Notes: generated by a model from the letters alone, not told the origin. 64,000 bases of DNA from Paenibacillus sp. W2I17 (GCF_030815985.1 NZ_JAUSXM010000001.1:310001-374000), one strand, 5' to 3'. Positions 16,620 to 25,022 are shown, numbered from the stretch's first letter. Numbers and translations are program-made.

Positions 16620-17921
16620 ATGAGTTGGTTAAAGGAAGACATTGCGGAACAATGGCGCAATGAAGGCAAGCGTTATGCAAGGGAGGTCAATGCATTTGTC
16701 CGGAGAAGTATGCAGGGAGAGCAACCGGATGAATTCGAGTTGGAGGGAGACTCCAGAAGCGGAATGAGTACTGAAGTATTCCATATGGTGAGACAGGCCA
16801 ATCTCCACGGTGACTTGGAGGTGCTCCGACGTGAGCTGCCCGCAGCGACGTGGCCACTGAACGAGGCGTTTCAGGCTTCCATGCAAGCGGTCAAAGTTGT
16901 AGGTTATCTGAACGAGGAAACGATTGTATGTCATACGGGTATCTTCACGGAGAATAGTCAGATATATACGATGGATCAGCACGGATGGCAGTTGATCTCT
17001 CCATATACTTTTGCAGGTTGCTCATCAGACGGATTGGACTATGCGCTTGCAGGACCGGATGGAATTCGTTTCATTCGTCAGCCAGATCGCAGGTTGGAAG
17101 GACAGGAGATAGCGACATATCGATGGGAAGATATTCAAGCCCGGATACAGTCGTCATTATCTCCGATTGAATCACTTGCGGATTGTGAGCATCCTGAACG
17201 GACACTTGAAGGACTTATACCTATGGATGAAGGCAGAGCACTACTCATACATTCAAGATACGGTATATATCTGGTAACGCAAGATCAAGTGACCTTGCTT
17301 CATCCCGATCTGGCAGAGATCGAAGAGTATGAGCTAGAGGATACACAGATAGATATGGGGCATGCAGCGGTATCTCGGGATGATCGATGGATTGCCTATG
17401 GCAGCCAAGGGAGCAATCATATGGTGATGGACCGCCAGCTGAACAAAACATACTCTCTCTATCCAGAATCGAGCTACCCTCATTATGCGGCATTCACCAG
17501 TAATAACCAGACCGTCTGGTTTAACGCATGTCATTTCTACAACGGGGTCACGATACAGGTCCCGCTGGAATCAATCGCAGGTAACGAAACGAAGGAAGAT
17601 TGGCCGGTCATGGATGAGAATGCACGAGTGTATGCAGCGGTGGAAATAGAGGCAGGCATGGTGCTTGGGGATGCATATGGTTATCTATATTGTGTAAATG
17701 GCGAGGGTGAGGAAGTATGGCGTCATTTTGTGGGAAGTACCATCTATTCTCTCGCCGTATCGCCAGGGCAGTCCAAGCTGGCAGTTGGCACATATGGTGG
17801 CATGCTGCATGTGCTTGATCTTTGTTCCAAAGAAATGGACGAGTACAGGATCGGTACAGGCACTCTTCGTGAGTTGGAGCGGTATGTGTTGTGGCGTGGA
17901 GAAGAACCTCTGCGCTGGTGA
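16620..17921 (+). CDS. WD40/PQQ-like beta-propeller protein
   Basis: 433 residues with a helical N-terminal section (1-75) and a repetitive beta region from about residue 100 to the end. Repeats of the propeller type are visible, for example AAVSRDDRWIAYGSQGSNH, MVLGDAYGYLYCVNGEGEEVW and YSLAVSPGQSKLAVGTYGGM. No signal peptide, so cytoplasmic. Such propellers usually serve as protein-binding scaffolds; no catalytic motif is evident. GGAGGGATACCT precedes ATG. Part of the same-strand run 13954-19003. Confidence 0.78.
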   Translation: MSWLKEDIAEQWRNEGKRYAREVNAFVRRSMQGEQPDEFELEGDSRSGMSTEVFHMVRQANLHGDLEVLRRELPAATWPLNEAFQASMQAVKVVGYLNEETIVCHTGIFTENSQIYTMDQHGWQLISPYTFAGCSSDGLDYALAGPDGIRFIRQPDRRLEGQEIATYRWEDIQARIQSSLSPIESLADCEHPERTLEGLIPMDEGRALLIHSRYGIYLVTQDQVTLLHPDLAEIEEYELEDTQIDMGHAAVSRDDRWIAYGSQGSNHMVMDRQLNKTYSLYPESSYPHYAAFTSNNQTVWFNACHFYNGVTIQVPLESIAGNETKEDWPVMDENARVYAAVEIEAGMVLGDAYGYLYCVNGEGEEVWRHFVGSTIYSLAVSPGQSKLAVGTYGGMLHVLDLCSKEMDEYRIGTGTLRELERYVLWRGEEPLRW

Positions 17922-17953
17922 GGCAGCATTTTGACCTAGTTAGGGGTGAAGGA

Positions 17954-18376
17954 ATGGAACGTGAAGAGGCAGTAATGTTATTAAAATGTCATGCTTTTTC
18001 CTATGATGATCTGAGTCATCCCAAGATGGAGAACGGTTTTCTTCGCAGTCTGCGGCCCTTTCGTGGACAATTAATTGAGGAGAATTTTCATGAGTTGATG
18101 GAGATACTGCGTGTTCTGGCGTCCGAACTTGCACGGCCTTCACTGGATCGGGAAGTCATGGCATGTCTATGGGGAATTACTCATATGGCACGTGCTTGGG
18201 CTGTTGAACCTGAGGGTATGCTTCGCAGCAACAACTTCATTTCGGACGAACAGGTGGCGTTGATGGAACAATGGCTTAATTTGTTATCTTATGCAGTCAT
18301 GATTCTGATTGAAGGCGGCGGAGAGGAAGAAGCGTTTTGGGGATATCATCAATATCTACAAGAAAAGAAGAACTGA
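17954..18376 (+). CDS. Hypothetical helical protein
   Basis: 140 residues from ATG 17954. An upstream in-frame ATG exists at 17891 inside the previous gene, but TAGGGGTGAAGGA directly before 17954 supports the later start. Mostly alpha-helical with the sequence LLKCHAFSYDDLSHPKMENG near the N-terminus and GITHMARAWAVEPEGMLRSN in the middle. No family recognised. The close spacing with the propeller gene and the SUKH gene suggests one operon. Confidence 0.7.
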   Translation: MEREEAVMLLKCHAFSYDDLSHPKMENGFLRSLRPFRGQLIEENFHELMEILRVLASELARPSLDREVMACLWGITHMARAWAVEPEGMLRSNNFISDEQVALMEQWLNLLSYAVMILIEGGGEEEAFWGYHQYLQEKKN

Positions 18377-18391
18377 GATAGGGGAGGTGTG

Positions 18392-19003
18392 GTGAGATTG
18401 GAGCCGAATGTATCATTAAACGTGCTAATGGACGAGCTGAATCACTTGTTAGATGAGAGAATACAGGATCCCGAGATTCGGCAATTGTTTGAAGAATATC
18501 AACATCGGGAAGGTGCATCCGAGGAAAGCCTGGATCTATTTGAAAAGGAGTATGGCGTCCGGCTGCCTGGCGATTTTCGTACCTTTTATCAAAGAAAAGA
18601 CGGCAGTGGCTATGGGTTGCATGTGCTGTACCCGGGTGGTGCCGAGGGAGGGCGTCGTACACCCTTTTATCTGATGTCATTGGAAGAGATTCGAGAGACC
18701 AAACAATACTTCTGTGAAGTGGATGAGAAGCTCGAAGAGTATTATTCTGCGGAGGAGATCAACCAGTTGGACCCGGAGATCAAGCCATTCCTGTTCCATA
18801 AACCATGGATTCCTTTTGCAACAATTGCGGGAGGTTCACTGTATCTGATGCTCGATTTTGATCCAACGGAGGAAGGGACGTATGGGCAGATTATTATGTA
18901 CGTTCACGATCCGGACTTTGTTTATTACCTTACAGCTACCTTCACGGATCTCCTCAGCATGTCGAACCGTAATTTGAAGATGATGGATGAGATCACCTAT
19001 TAA
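18392..19003 (+). CDS. SMI1/KNR4 (SUKH-1) family protein
   Basis: About 200 residues. The core SUKH signature is clear: SEESLDLFEKEYGVRLPGDF, then FYQRKDGSGYGLHVL, and IPFATIAGGSLYLMLDFDP, which match the conserved helix, turn and beta strands of SMI1/KNR4 domains. Start choices are the GTGs at 18389 and 18392 or TTG at 18398; GGGGAGG at 18381-18387 fits 18392 or 18398 best. The second SUKH-like gene in the run. An immunity role is inferred from family knowledge only. Confidence 0.82.
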   Translation: MRLEPNVSLNVLMDELNHLLDERIQDPEIRQLFEEYQHREGASEESLDLFEKEYGVRLPGDFRTFYQRKDGSGYGLHVLYPGGAEGGRRTPFYLMSLEEIRETKQYFCEVDEKLEEYYSAEEINQLDPEIKPFLFHKPWIPFATIAGGSLYLMLDFDPTEEGTYGQIIMYVHDPDFVYYLTATFTDLLSMSNRNLKMMDEITY

Positions 19004-19029
19004 AATTCTGCACGATTAGACAATTCCTT

Positions 19030-19060
19030 CAATAATAAAGAAGCTGCCGAAGCAGCTCCT
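19030..19060 (-). terminator. Hairpin terminator for the coat-like gene
   Basis: AGCTGC stem with a TTCG loop on the minus strand, followed by TCTTTATTATT. It lies directly after the stop of the gene ending at 19095. Confidence 0.7.
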
Positions 19061-19094
19061 TTATCTGAACAAGTACTTTGTATGAGTCTAATGA

Positions 19095-19430
19095 TTACCA
19101 CTGGAAGAAACGATGTCCATGAAATCCTCCACCTGGAGGTCCTCCGTGTCCACCGGGACCACCCGGACCGCCAGGTCCACCGCCGTGAGGTCCGCCGGGA
19201 TAGCCGCCTCCTGGGAAATGACCAGGGTGTCCACCGGGGTAACCGCCTCCTGGATAGCCACCATGCCACCAAGGACCACCGATCGGATATGGTAGTGGAA
19301 CAGGAACGATGGGTGGGTATGGATACGGATAAGGGTAAGGATACGGTGAGGGTGGCGGAGGTGGTGGATAATAAGGGTAAGGATAACCCGCAGGTTGCGG
19401 GGATGACACTGAACCAGGGCCGTATGCCAT
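19095..19430 (-). CDS. Pro/Gly/Tyr-rich low-complexity protein, spore coat-like
   Basis: 111 residues, no globular domain. The N-half is a run of PY dipeptides with poly-Pro (YYPPPPPPSPYPYPYPYP), and the C-half is GGYPGG/GGPGG repeats with His, ending FHGHRFFQW. Such composition is typical of spore coat/crust and morphogenetic surface proteins of Bacillales. The start is ATG 19430 with GGAGG eight bases upstream; a longer TTG start would overlap that ribosome site. Overlapping frames on both strands are long only because of the biased base composition; this frame is supported by the ribosome site and by the terminator behind it. Confidence 0.75.
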   Translation of the reverse strand: MAYGPGSVSSPQPAGYPYPYYPPPPPPSPYPYPYPYPYPPIVPVPLPYPIGGPWWHGGYPGGGYPGGHPGHFPGGGYPGGPHGGGPGGPGGPGGHGGPPGGGFHGHRFFQW

Positions 19431-19546
19431 GTAACAAGCCTCCAATGACTGGATTGATGATATCAGCCTATGCCACAGTGGTTTCAGATGATACAGCAGA
19501 TTGAAGATTAATGAATAATGAATTATAGAGTAATGAGGGGGAACCT

Positions 19547-20599
19547 ATGGTAGCCGTAGCTTTTCACACTGATCCAAGAGGGACTGCCTATGAACTGTTG
19601 ATTGACGAATTGATCGAGAAGGCAGATCGTTTTATGCTGGTAGACAGACAAAGGTACGAAGAGAACGAGATACCGGAAGTAGTTCGTGTGTTAGAGAGAT
19701 TGAAGCCCTATCTTGTGGAACGAGCTACGATGGAAGAGATGATGCTAAAAAGCGGAGCCTATTATTCGGAAGGTACCTATTATACATATCGCTGTACGCC
19801 GGAATCGGGTCACGTGCTCAAAGAAGAAGCCAATCGTTTTCATGATTGGTGTTATCCGTCATTGCCGGACGATCTTTGCTTTATGACAGAAGACGGAAAT
19901 GATTATTTTTTCTCTGTGGCCCATGAGCATATGTATGGCATGAGGATTACATACAAAGAAGCGAGTGAACTTATGGAGCGGATTCCGGGGTTGTTCTTTG
20001 ATTTGGACCGTCATAAGGTAATTGATCATCTCCTGGACGATGCGATCAGACATCAGACCGATAAGCTGGATATCAGCTTACATGGTTTAAGTGAGCTTCC
20101 CGAACGAATTCGGGAGTTGAAGCACTTGAAGGAGTTGACGATTTTTGAGCAGAATCTGTACTCACTCCCTGCAAGTCTGTTTGAACTTACTTCATTGGAA
20201 AGATTGGTCATTACAACGCTGGATCTGGAGTGTATTCCGGCAGAAATCGGGAAATTGAAGCAACTTCAAGAGTTAAGAATTTATTGTGGCAGCCCTTTTG
20301 AATCTGCACCTGGTTGGAGGCCCAAACCACAAACTGAGTTGGGATTAAATTGTATTCCGCCTGAGATTGGTGAATTAAGTGAGCTGAAGTATCTGGAGAT
20401 CGTATATTCTGGTATACGTGAACTCCCCCCGGAGTTGGAAAGACTGAAGAATTTGCGTGCTTTACTGGTGACGAATGCACTAATTGAGGGAACTCCGGAT
20501 GTTGTCACAAGAATGCACTGGCTGGAGTATGTAGACTTAATGAATATTCCATTTGGAACCCATTGGGAAGAAGTCTGGGAAATGAAAAAGAACATGTAA
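19547..20599 (+). CDS. Leucine-rich repeat protein
   Basis: 350 residues. The N-terminal 165 residues are unassigned (alpha/beta, with DDLCFMTEDGNDYFFSVAHEH). Residues about 170-340 hold six to seven LRRs of the LxxLxxLxLxxNxLxxLPxxI type, for example LSELPERIRELKHLKELTIF, LYSLPASLFELTSLERLVI and IRELPPELERLKNLRALLV. The repeats carry insertions, notably around GSPFESAPGWRPKPQTELG. No signal peptide. Protein-protein binding in the cytoplasm is the likely role. GAGGGGGAACCT precedes ATG. Confidence 0.85.
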   Translation: MVAVAFHTDPRGTAYELLIDELIEKADRFMLVDRQRYEENEIPEVVRVLERLKPYLVERATMEEMMLKSGAYYSEGTYYTYRCTPESGHVLKEEANRFHDWCYPSLPDDLCFMTEDGNDYFFSVAHEHMYGMRITYKEASELMERIPGLFFDLDRHKVIDHLLDDAIRHQTDKLDISLHGLSELPERIRELKHLKELTIFEQNLYSLPASLFELTSLERLVITTLDLECIPAEIGKLKQLQELRIYCGSPFESAPGWRPKPQTELGLNCIPPEIGELSELKYLEIVYSGIRELPPELERLKNLRALLVTNALIEGTPDVVTRMHWLEYVDLMNIPFGTHWEEVWEMKKNM

Positions 20600-20608
20600 C
20601 AAATAGAG

Positions 20609-20642
20609 CCCTGCTCGGGATGTCCGAGTCAGGGATATTTGT
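20609..20642 (+). terminator. Probable terminator after LRR gene
   Basis: CCCTGCTCGG pairs with CCGAGTCAGGG around a short loop, with ATATTT after it. Confidence 0.6.
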
Positions 20643-20748
20643 TATGCGATGAAAACTTGGCGGAAATGGGCTCACGAATCTGGGCGCTGGGCATAAGCTG
20701 GCATATAGGTTATGACCTAAACCGAGAGCGAAGGGCAGGCGTTTTATT

Positions 20749-21558
20749 TTGGCAACCTCATACATGGATTACACTTTACCAACCACCGAATTTACTTACG
20801 ATTTGAGCAATAACCCGTTATTCAAGAAGGATGAGAACAACTATATTAACTCTCTTTCCATCAAGCAGTTAAACACACTGGGCAATGCTTCTTTACTGGA
20901 TATTTTCCTCAACACGGGCAATGTGGTTGAACCACATACGCATCAGAATGCAACGGAGTTGGTATACTGCATCAGCGGTGCGGCAGTTGTTTCCCTCATT
21001 AATCCATTTACCAACGAGCTTCTTCATTTCCCGATTACTCCGGGGCAGGTGGCTAACGTTCCTCAAGGCTGGTGGCACTATGAAGTGGCTACTGCAGATG
21101 ATACACACTTACTGGCAGTTTTTGATGCTCCTGTTCCTGAGGCGATATTTGGCTCAGACACCTTACGTCTTACACCTGCAAAACTTTTGGCTTATACGTA
21201 CTGTCTGGATGAGAAAAAAGTTCAAGAAGCGCTGGCTCCCATTCAAAAAACAGTGATTATTGGCCCGCCGGCAGATTGCCAGCCTTCAACTGCTCCCGCC
21301 TCTAACAGTGCTCCAAATGTGAATCATCAGCCTTACGTAATGCCTAATGTACAACCCAATGTACAGCCAAACATGCAACCAAACACACAACCAAACACAC
21401 AACCCAATATGCAGCCTAATACACAGCCAAACATGCAACCTTACGTGAACCGTCTTCCGTACTGGGGCACTTGGGTTGATCCACGTATTATTCATGAGCC
21501 GGGCTGTCCGTATTATAGAGAGCTTCCTGTGAATACGAATAATCAAGAGGAAAGATGA
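20749..21558 (+). CDS. Cupin protein with NxQP repeat tail
   Basis: 269 residues. Residues about 45-140 form a cupin barrel with the metal-binding pattern VVEPHTHQNATELVYCISG and PGQVANVPQGWWHY. It is followed by FGSDTLRLTP, a linker, eight tandem four-residue units N-(V/M/T)-Q-P (about residues 200-231) and a C-terminal segment with WVDPRIIHEPGCPYYRELP. Germin/oxalate-decarboxylase-like cupins of this type are often spore-associated in Bacillales. The start may be TTG 20749 or ATG 20764; neither has a good ribosome site. A paralogue without the tail lies at 54020. Confidence 0.83.
   Translation: MATSYMDYTLPTTEFTYDLSNNPLFKKDENNYINSLSIKQLNTLGNASLLDIFLNTGNVVEPHTHQNATELVYCISGAAVVSLINPFTNELLHFPITPGQVANVPQGWWHYEVATADDTHLLAVFDAPVPEAIFGSDTLRLTPAKLLAYTYCLDEKKVQEALAPIQKTVIIGPPADCQPSTAPASNSAPNVNHQPYVMPNVQPNVQPNMQPNTQPNTQPNMQPNTQPNMQPYVNRLPYWGTWVDPRIIHEPGCPYYRELPVNTNNQEER
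21346..21441 (+). repeat. Eight tandem 12-base units encoding NxQP
   Basis: In-frame coding repeat inside the cupin gene; units differ mainly at the second codon (GTA, ATG or ACA) and at synonymous sites, so the duplication is not very recent. Confidence 0.85.
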
Positions 21559-21617
21559 CGTTTATTAAGCAAGGTTTATCTAATACACATAGGTACTTCA
21601 GTTGAATTCGGTATAGC

Positions 21618-21652
21618 AAAAGAAGCGTCCGCAAAGGAACGCTTCTTTTTTT
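21618..21652 (+). terminator. Rho-independent terminator after cupin gene
   Basis: GAAGCGT/AACGCTTC-type stem around CCGCAAAGG, followed by TTTTTTT. Confidence 0.88.
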
Positions 21653-22005
21653 GATTAAAGGTGTCTTCAAACCTGCTTGATGCATACCTGGACGTGTCCG
21701 GAGCATGAAGTGCTAACGAATCGTAGGCGTCTTAATCATTGATTTGAAACATGCCCAGGAATCTAAAGAATCTGAGACACGTTATATCAGAATAAACAGC
21801 CGTATGAAGTGTTTTTATCGGGGATTATGGGAAATAACATGTCTGGAGTTCCTTACAATTTTAAATGAGGACCTAGAGGCCAAATAAGATGTCCTGAGTT
21901 CCTAAGAAAATTTTCAACCCTTCCCCAGAGACCGCAGGATGGTACTACAAGGCTTTTTAGGCGCGACATCCATCATCGATAGCTTGCCTGAGATTGAAGA
22001 ACACC
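21653..22005. other. Intergenic stretch with possible gene remnant
   Basis: No convincing gene. Two imperfect copies of a motif of about 20 bases (around 21840 and 21893, both containing GAGTTCCT) are visible. A short frame of 28 codons (ATG 21939 to TAA 22020) has coding-like composition (FLGATSIIDSLPEIEEHLYK) but no ribosome site; it may be the end of a decayed gene. Confidence 0.35.
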
Positions 22006-22046
22006 TATATAAGTTCAACTAAATATTCATTAGTTGAACTTATATA
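22006..22046. repeat. Perfect 17-base inverted repeat
   Basis: TATATAAGTTCAACTAA (22006-22022) is exactly repeated inverted at 22030-22046 with a 7-base loop. It starts nine bases beyond the stop of the Rieske gene (minus strand). No T-run follows on either strand, so it is not a standard terminator, though it may stabilise the 3' end of the Rieske mRNA. Confidence 0.8.
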
Positions 22047-22054
22047 CTATCTAT

Positions 22055-23101
22055 TTACGATGTGTAATTTCGTCCCAAGCCAAGCTCCGTTAATAATTGA
22101 CGATAAGCAATCGAAGTACGGTCAGCGGGAATATGGGCCTCGGCATGCAGATCAAGGGGCAGATCCTCCGGTTTCTGTGACTCAACCATCTCGCGGTCTT
22201 CTTCAAATACCTGCAAGTTGAACTTGATTGTGTCTTCAATCGGAGCGTCTTTGTCAAAGTTGCGTGTGATTGGACAGAATAGACGTGTATAACGGGCAGA
22301 GATCGGCGAAGCACAATTCAGAATATTCAGCTTGTCGTCTCCTGGGAAATGTACCGTAAGAGAAGCCGCAAAAGGTGGGAACACTCGAAACTCGCGCAGC
22401 CATTGGAAACCTTCAGGTGCAACAAGATCTTGCCCTTTGCCATAGTTACTCACCGTACTCCAATACTCTGCCAGTAACTCATTACCTTCGCGTTTCACTT
22501 TGTATTGGGGGACTTCTGTGTTGTTTCGGTCACCAAACGTTACGGTATGCACATAGGCAAAATGGGATACATCCAGGAAACCTTCCATTTGTCGTCCAGA
22601 GGAACCAGCAATGTCAAAGTTGGGTGGCAAAATATTGATATAATCCGGATCATCCCATCCAGGGAAGGAGGGGATCTGTTCTTCTGTTCCTGCCAGTGTG
22701 GTCCATATTAAGCCATAACGTTCGACTGCCGGGTACACAATGAGTTTGAGCTTTGGTGAGATTTTGGAGCTTGGGTGTGCAGGTACTGCGGTACATTTAC
22801 CTTCACAATTATAACGGAAACCGTGATAAGGGCAGACAATCTCGCCATTTTCTACCCAGCCTTTGCTAAGTGGAGCCCCGCGGTGAAAACAAAGATCCTT
22901 GGCTACCACAACCTGATCATTACTGCGGTAGAGAACAAGCTTCACATCGAGTAATTGAGCAGCCAGGGGTTTGTCTGTTACTTCGGTTACTTGTGCTACC
23001 GGGTACCAATATTGGGATAATACATGCCAGTCCTCAGCGGTGAACGTGCAACCTCTAGGCAATTCGGACGTCATTGTATGGTTTGCGTTGGAAGTTATCA
23101 T
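22055..23101 (-). CDS. Rieske non-heme iron oxygenase
   Basis: 348 residues from ATG 23101 (AAGGAG eight bases upstream; a longer GTG start at 23110 is less likely). The N-terminal Rieske domain shows CFHRGAPLSKGW and CPYHGFRY, the C-x-H and C-x2-H ligands of the 2Fe-2S cluster. The catalytic domain has FLDVSHFAYVH, the D-x2-H-x4-H mononuclear iron site. It resembles oxygenase components of the vanillate O-demethylase/toluate-like or phthalate type. No reductase or ferredoxin gene is adjacent, so the electron donor must be encoded elsewhere. The substrate is unknown. Confidence 0.88.
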   Translation of the reverse strand: MITSNANHTMTSELPRGCTFTAEDWHVLSQYWYPVAQVTEVTDKPLAAQLLDVKLVLYRSNDQVVVAKDLCFHRGAPLSKGWVENGEIVCPYHGFRYNCEGKCTAVPAHPSSKISPKLKLIVYPAVERYGLIWTTLAGTEEQIPSFPGWDDPDYINILPPNFDIAGSSGRQMEGFLDVSHFAYVHTVTFGDRNNTEVPQYKVKREGNELLAEYWSTVSNYGKGQDLVAPEGFQWLREFRVFPPFAASLTVHFPGDDKLNILNCASPISARYTRLFCPITRNFDKDAPIEDTIKFNLQVFEEDREMVESQKPEDLPLDLHAEAHIPADRTSIAYRQLLTELGLGRNYTS

Positions 23102-23444
23102 AGGAAACACTCCTTGCTGATTTGGATAAACGATTCGCTTTTTTTGTGTCAGAAAAGTTAACTTGATTAGCCGTATGTTACTACTCTTTTGGTCAAAATA
23201 TCAAGATAGGTAACTTGTTTTTGGTTGAAATCACAAACAGTTCAGTAAAAACCGTACATGGATACGGAAAAATGCGGATTTTTCTTACGTTAGATGTTAA
23301 TTGTAAAAAGAGAACAACCTTTCAGTATGTTTTTCCATTATTGATTATTAACTCCATGGAGGTTGTCCTGCCATCAGAATTCAGTGTGAATATCCGTTAG
23401 TTGAGCAACCATTCTTGTGGGCATAAAAAGATTTTCGCAAAGAA
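23102..23444. other. Intergenic region between Rieske gene and ECF41 module
   Basis: AT-rich. It must contain the Rieske gene promoter (minus strand). No gene, repeat or clear operator was recognised. Confidence 0.5.
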
Positions 23445-23471
23445 TGTCACAGATCCCGGCCGTCATTTGTC
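23445..23471 (+). promoter_or_regulatory. Candidate ECF41-type promoter
   Basis: TGTCACA (23445-23451), a 16-base spacer and TGTC (23468-23471). The promoter reported for ECF41 sigma factors is TGTCACA-N16-CGTC, so only one base differs. It lies 37 bases before the decarboxylase start and is followed by a 10-base inverted repeat (CCGTCATTTG, 23460-23469 and 23486-23495). Confidence 0.65.
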
Positions 23472-23508
23472 TACAGTATGTAAACCAAATGACGGAGGCG
23501 AATGAGAA

Positions 23509-23955
23509 ATGAATTTAAGAACGAATTACAGAGTAGCGAGTCCAGGCGCATTTAAAGCGATGATGGCAATGGAGCAATATATATCCGGGCAATTTGAAAA
23601 TAAAGTATTGTATGAGTTGTTAAAAATCCGAGTGTCCCAGATTAATGGTTGCGCCTTTTGTCTCGATATGCATGCCAAAGATCTGATGAAACTGGGAGAT
23701 TATGCGGATCATATTTTATTGCTGAGTGTGTGGCGTGAAGTGCCTTTCTTCACGGATCAAGAACGTGTTATGCTGGAGCTGGCTGAAGCGGTGACCCGAA
23801 TCTCGGAACACGGTGTACCACTTGCGTTGTACGATAAGGTTCGTGAACATTTCAGTGAATCCGAACTGGTGGATCTGATCCTGGCCATTAACACGATTAA
23901 TAACTGGAACCGGATTGCGATCACAACTGGGATGTATCCGGGTTGCTTTAACTAA
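23509..23955 (+). CDS. Carboxymuconolactone decarboxylase/AhpD-family protein
   Basis: 148 residues. The AhpD-like motif CAFCLDMHAKDL (C-x2-C-x3-H) follows the helix YELLKIRVSQING; proteins with this motif act as peroxidase-like thiol enzymes. This family is the typical partner of ECF41 sigma factors (the so-called COE genes: carboxymuconolactone decarboxylase, oxidoreductase, epimerase). GGAGG at 23494-23498 precedes ATG. The sigma factor gene follows 31 bases downstream. It is probably the direct target of that sigma factor. Confidence 0.88.
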   Translation: MNLRTNYRVASPGAFKAMMAMEQYISGQFENKVLYELLKIRVSQINGCAFCLDMHAKDLMKLGDYADHILLLSVWREVPFFTDQERVMLELAEAVTRISEHGVPLALYDKVREHFSESELVDLILAINTINNWNRIAITTGMYPGCFN

Positions 23956-23986
23956 AATACACGCACCATGCCAGAGGAGGCTTCTT

Positions 23987-24922
23987 ATGAATTCCAATTT
24001 CCACGCCAATGAACCAGAAGTGTCTTCTCTGGATGTTGGTGAGTTGTATATTCGTTATAAAAAATATGCATTTTCAATAGCTTACCGCATGCTTGGCAGT
24101 GTGGTAGAAGCTGAAGATATTGTGCAGGATTGTTTTGCGGGGATTCAGAGCACGTCTGCTCAGGATATTCGTAATCCCAAGTCCTACATCGCCAGATTGG
24201 TTGTGAACCGAAGCTTGAATCTGCTAAATTCCGCCCGTAATCAGCGGGAAAGTTATGTTGGTGAGTGGCTGCCAGAGCCGATGGGTGACAGTGAAGAGGC
24301 GAACATGCCAGAGGAAACGATGGAGAAAAAAGAGTTAATCTCCTACGCCTATCTGGTCATGTTGGAGCGTCTATCGCCCATGGAGAGGGCTGTTTTTGTC
24401 CTTCGTGAAGCGTTCCGATATGATTATTCCGAAATAGCGGATTGGCTGGGCAAAACGGAGAGTAACTGCCGTCAAATCTTTAGCCGTGCCAGGCGAAATC
24501 TGCCCGAAAGACTTCCGCCGATCGAGCAGAGTGATGCGGATATGATAGCCAAAGGTGAATTACTGAGCCGTTTTACAACGGCTTTCCTTCGTTATGACGT
24601 CTCTGCCATGCTGGAGTTACTGGCAGATCAGCCTGTATTTACAGCAGATGGCGGTGGCGTTGTGCATACGGTTATGAGAACAATGAACGTTCACAAAGGT
24701 GTGCTTGCACTCCTGACCTCACGGCGAGTCCTTACGCGATTGCGTGATAGAGAATGGGTACCGATGTGGATCAATGGCGAACTTCAACTCGCGTTGATGA
24801 AAGAAGGGCAGTTGTCCGAGGTACTCTGTTTGGAGTTGGACGCTTCCGGAGAGCGGATTGAGGGCGTGTATCTCGTTGTAAATCCGAACAAACTTACATC
24901 AATAGACAATTCAACGCTTTGA
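23987..24922 (+). CDS. ECF41-type (SigJ-like) RNA polymerase sigma factor
   Basis: 311 residues. Region 2 is at about residues 20-90 (YKKYAFSIAYRMLGSVVEAEDIVQDCF) and region 4 at about 125-175 (LSPMERAVFVLREAFRYDYSEIA, then SNCRQIFSRAR). It has a fused SnoaL-like C-terminal domain with the DGGG motif (TADGGGVVHT) that in ECF41 members controls activity, so no anti-sigma factor is needed. ATG 23987 has AGGAGG eight bases upstream; a longer frame from 23915 overlaps the preceding gene and is not favoured. The genomic link to the decarboxylase supports the ECF41 assignment. Confidence 0.9.
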   Translation: MNSNFHANEPEVSSLDVGELYIRYKKYAFSIAYRMLGSVVEAEDIVQDCFAGIQSTSAQDIRNPKSYIARLVVNRSLNLLNSARNQRESYVGEWLPEPMGDSEEANMPEETMEKKELISYAYLVMLERLSPMERAVFVLREAFRYDYSEIADWLGKTESNCRQIFSRARRNLPERLPPIEQSDADMIAKGELLSRFTTAFLRYDVSAMLELLADQPVFTADGGGVVHTVMRTMNVHKGVLALLTSRRVLTRLRDREWVPMWINGELQLALMKEGQLSEVLCLELDASGERIEGVYLVVNPNKLTSIDNSTL

Positions 24923-24952
24923 TCCAAACGTAAGGACTTGATATGTAAACTT

Positions 24953-24992
24953 AAAAGCGGCACCCTCTGTCTCGAGGACTGCCGCTTTTTTT
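24953..24992. terminator. Bidirectional terminator
   Basis: AAAAGCGGCA pairs with TGCCGCTTTT, followed by a T-run; it serves the sigma factor gene and the convergent secreted-protein gene. Confidence 0.88.
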
Positions 24993-25022
24993 GCATTTCA
25001 CATTTTGCGATTCAGCATCCGA

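Noticed and set aside
19082..19504. 140-codon open frame on the + strand opposite the Pro/Gly-rich gene
   Set aside because: It is a by-product of biased repeat composition; no ribosome site, and the minus-strand frame has one plus a terminator.
21346..21441. Regular 12-base repeats, considered as CRISPR or noncoding satellite
   Set aside because: They are in frame within the cupin gene, have no spacers and encode NxQP units.
23215..23400. 61-codon frame between Rieske and decarboxylase genes
   Set aside because: Weak start region, no family resemblance; base composition is that of intergenic DNA.
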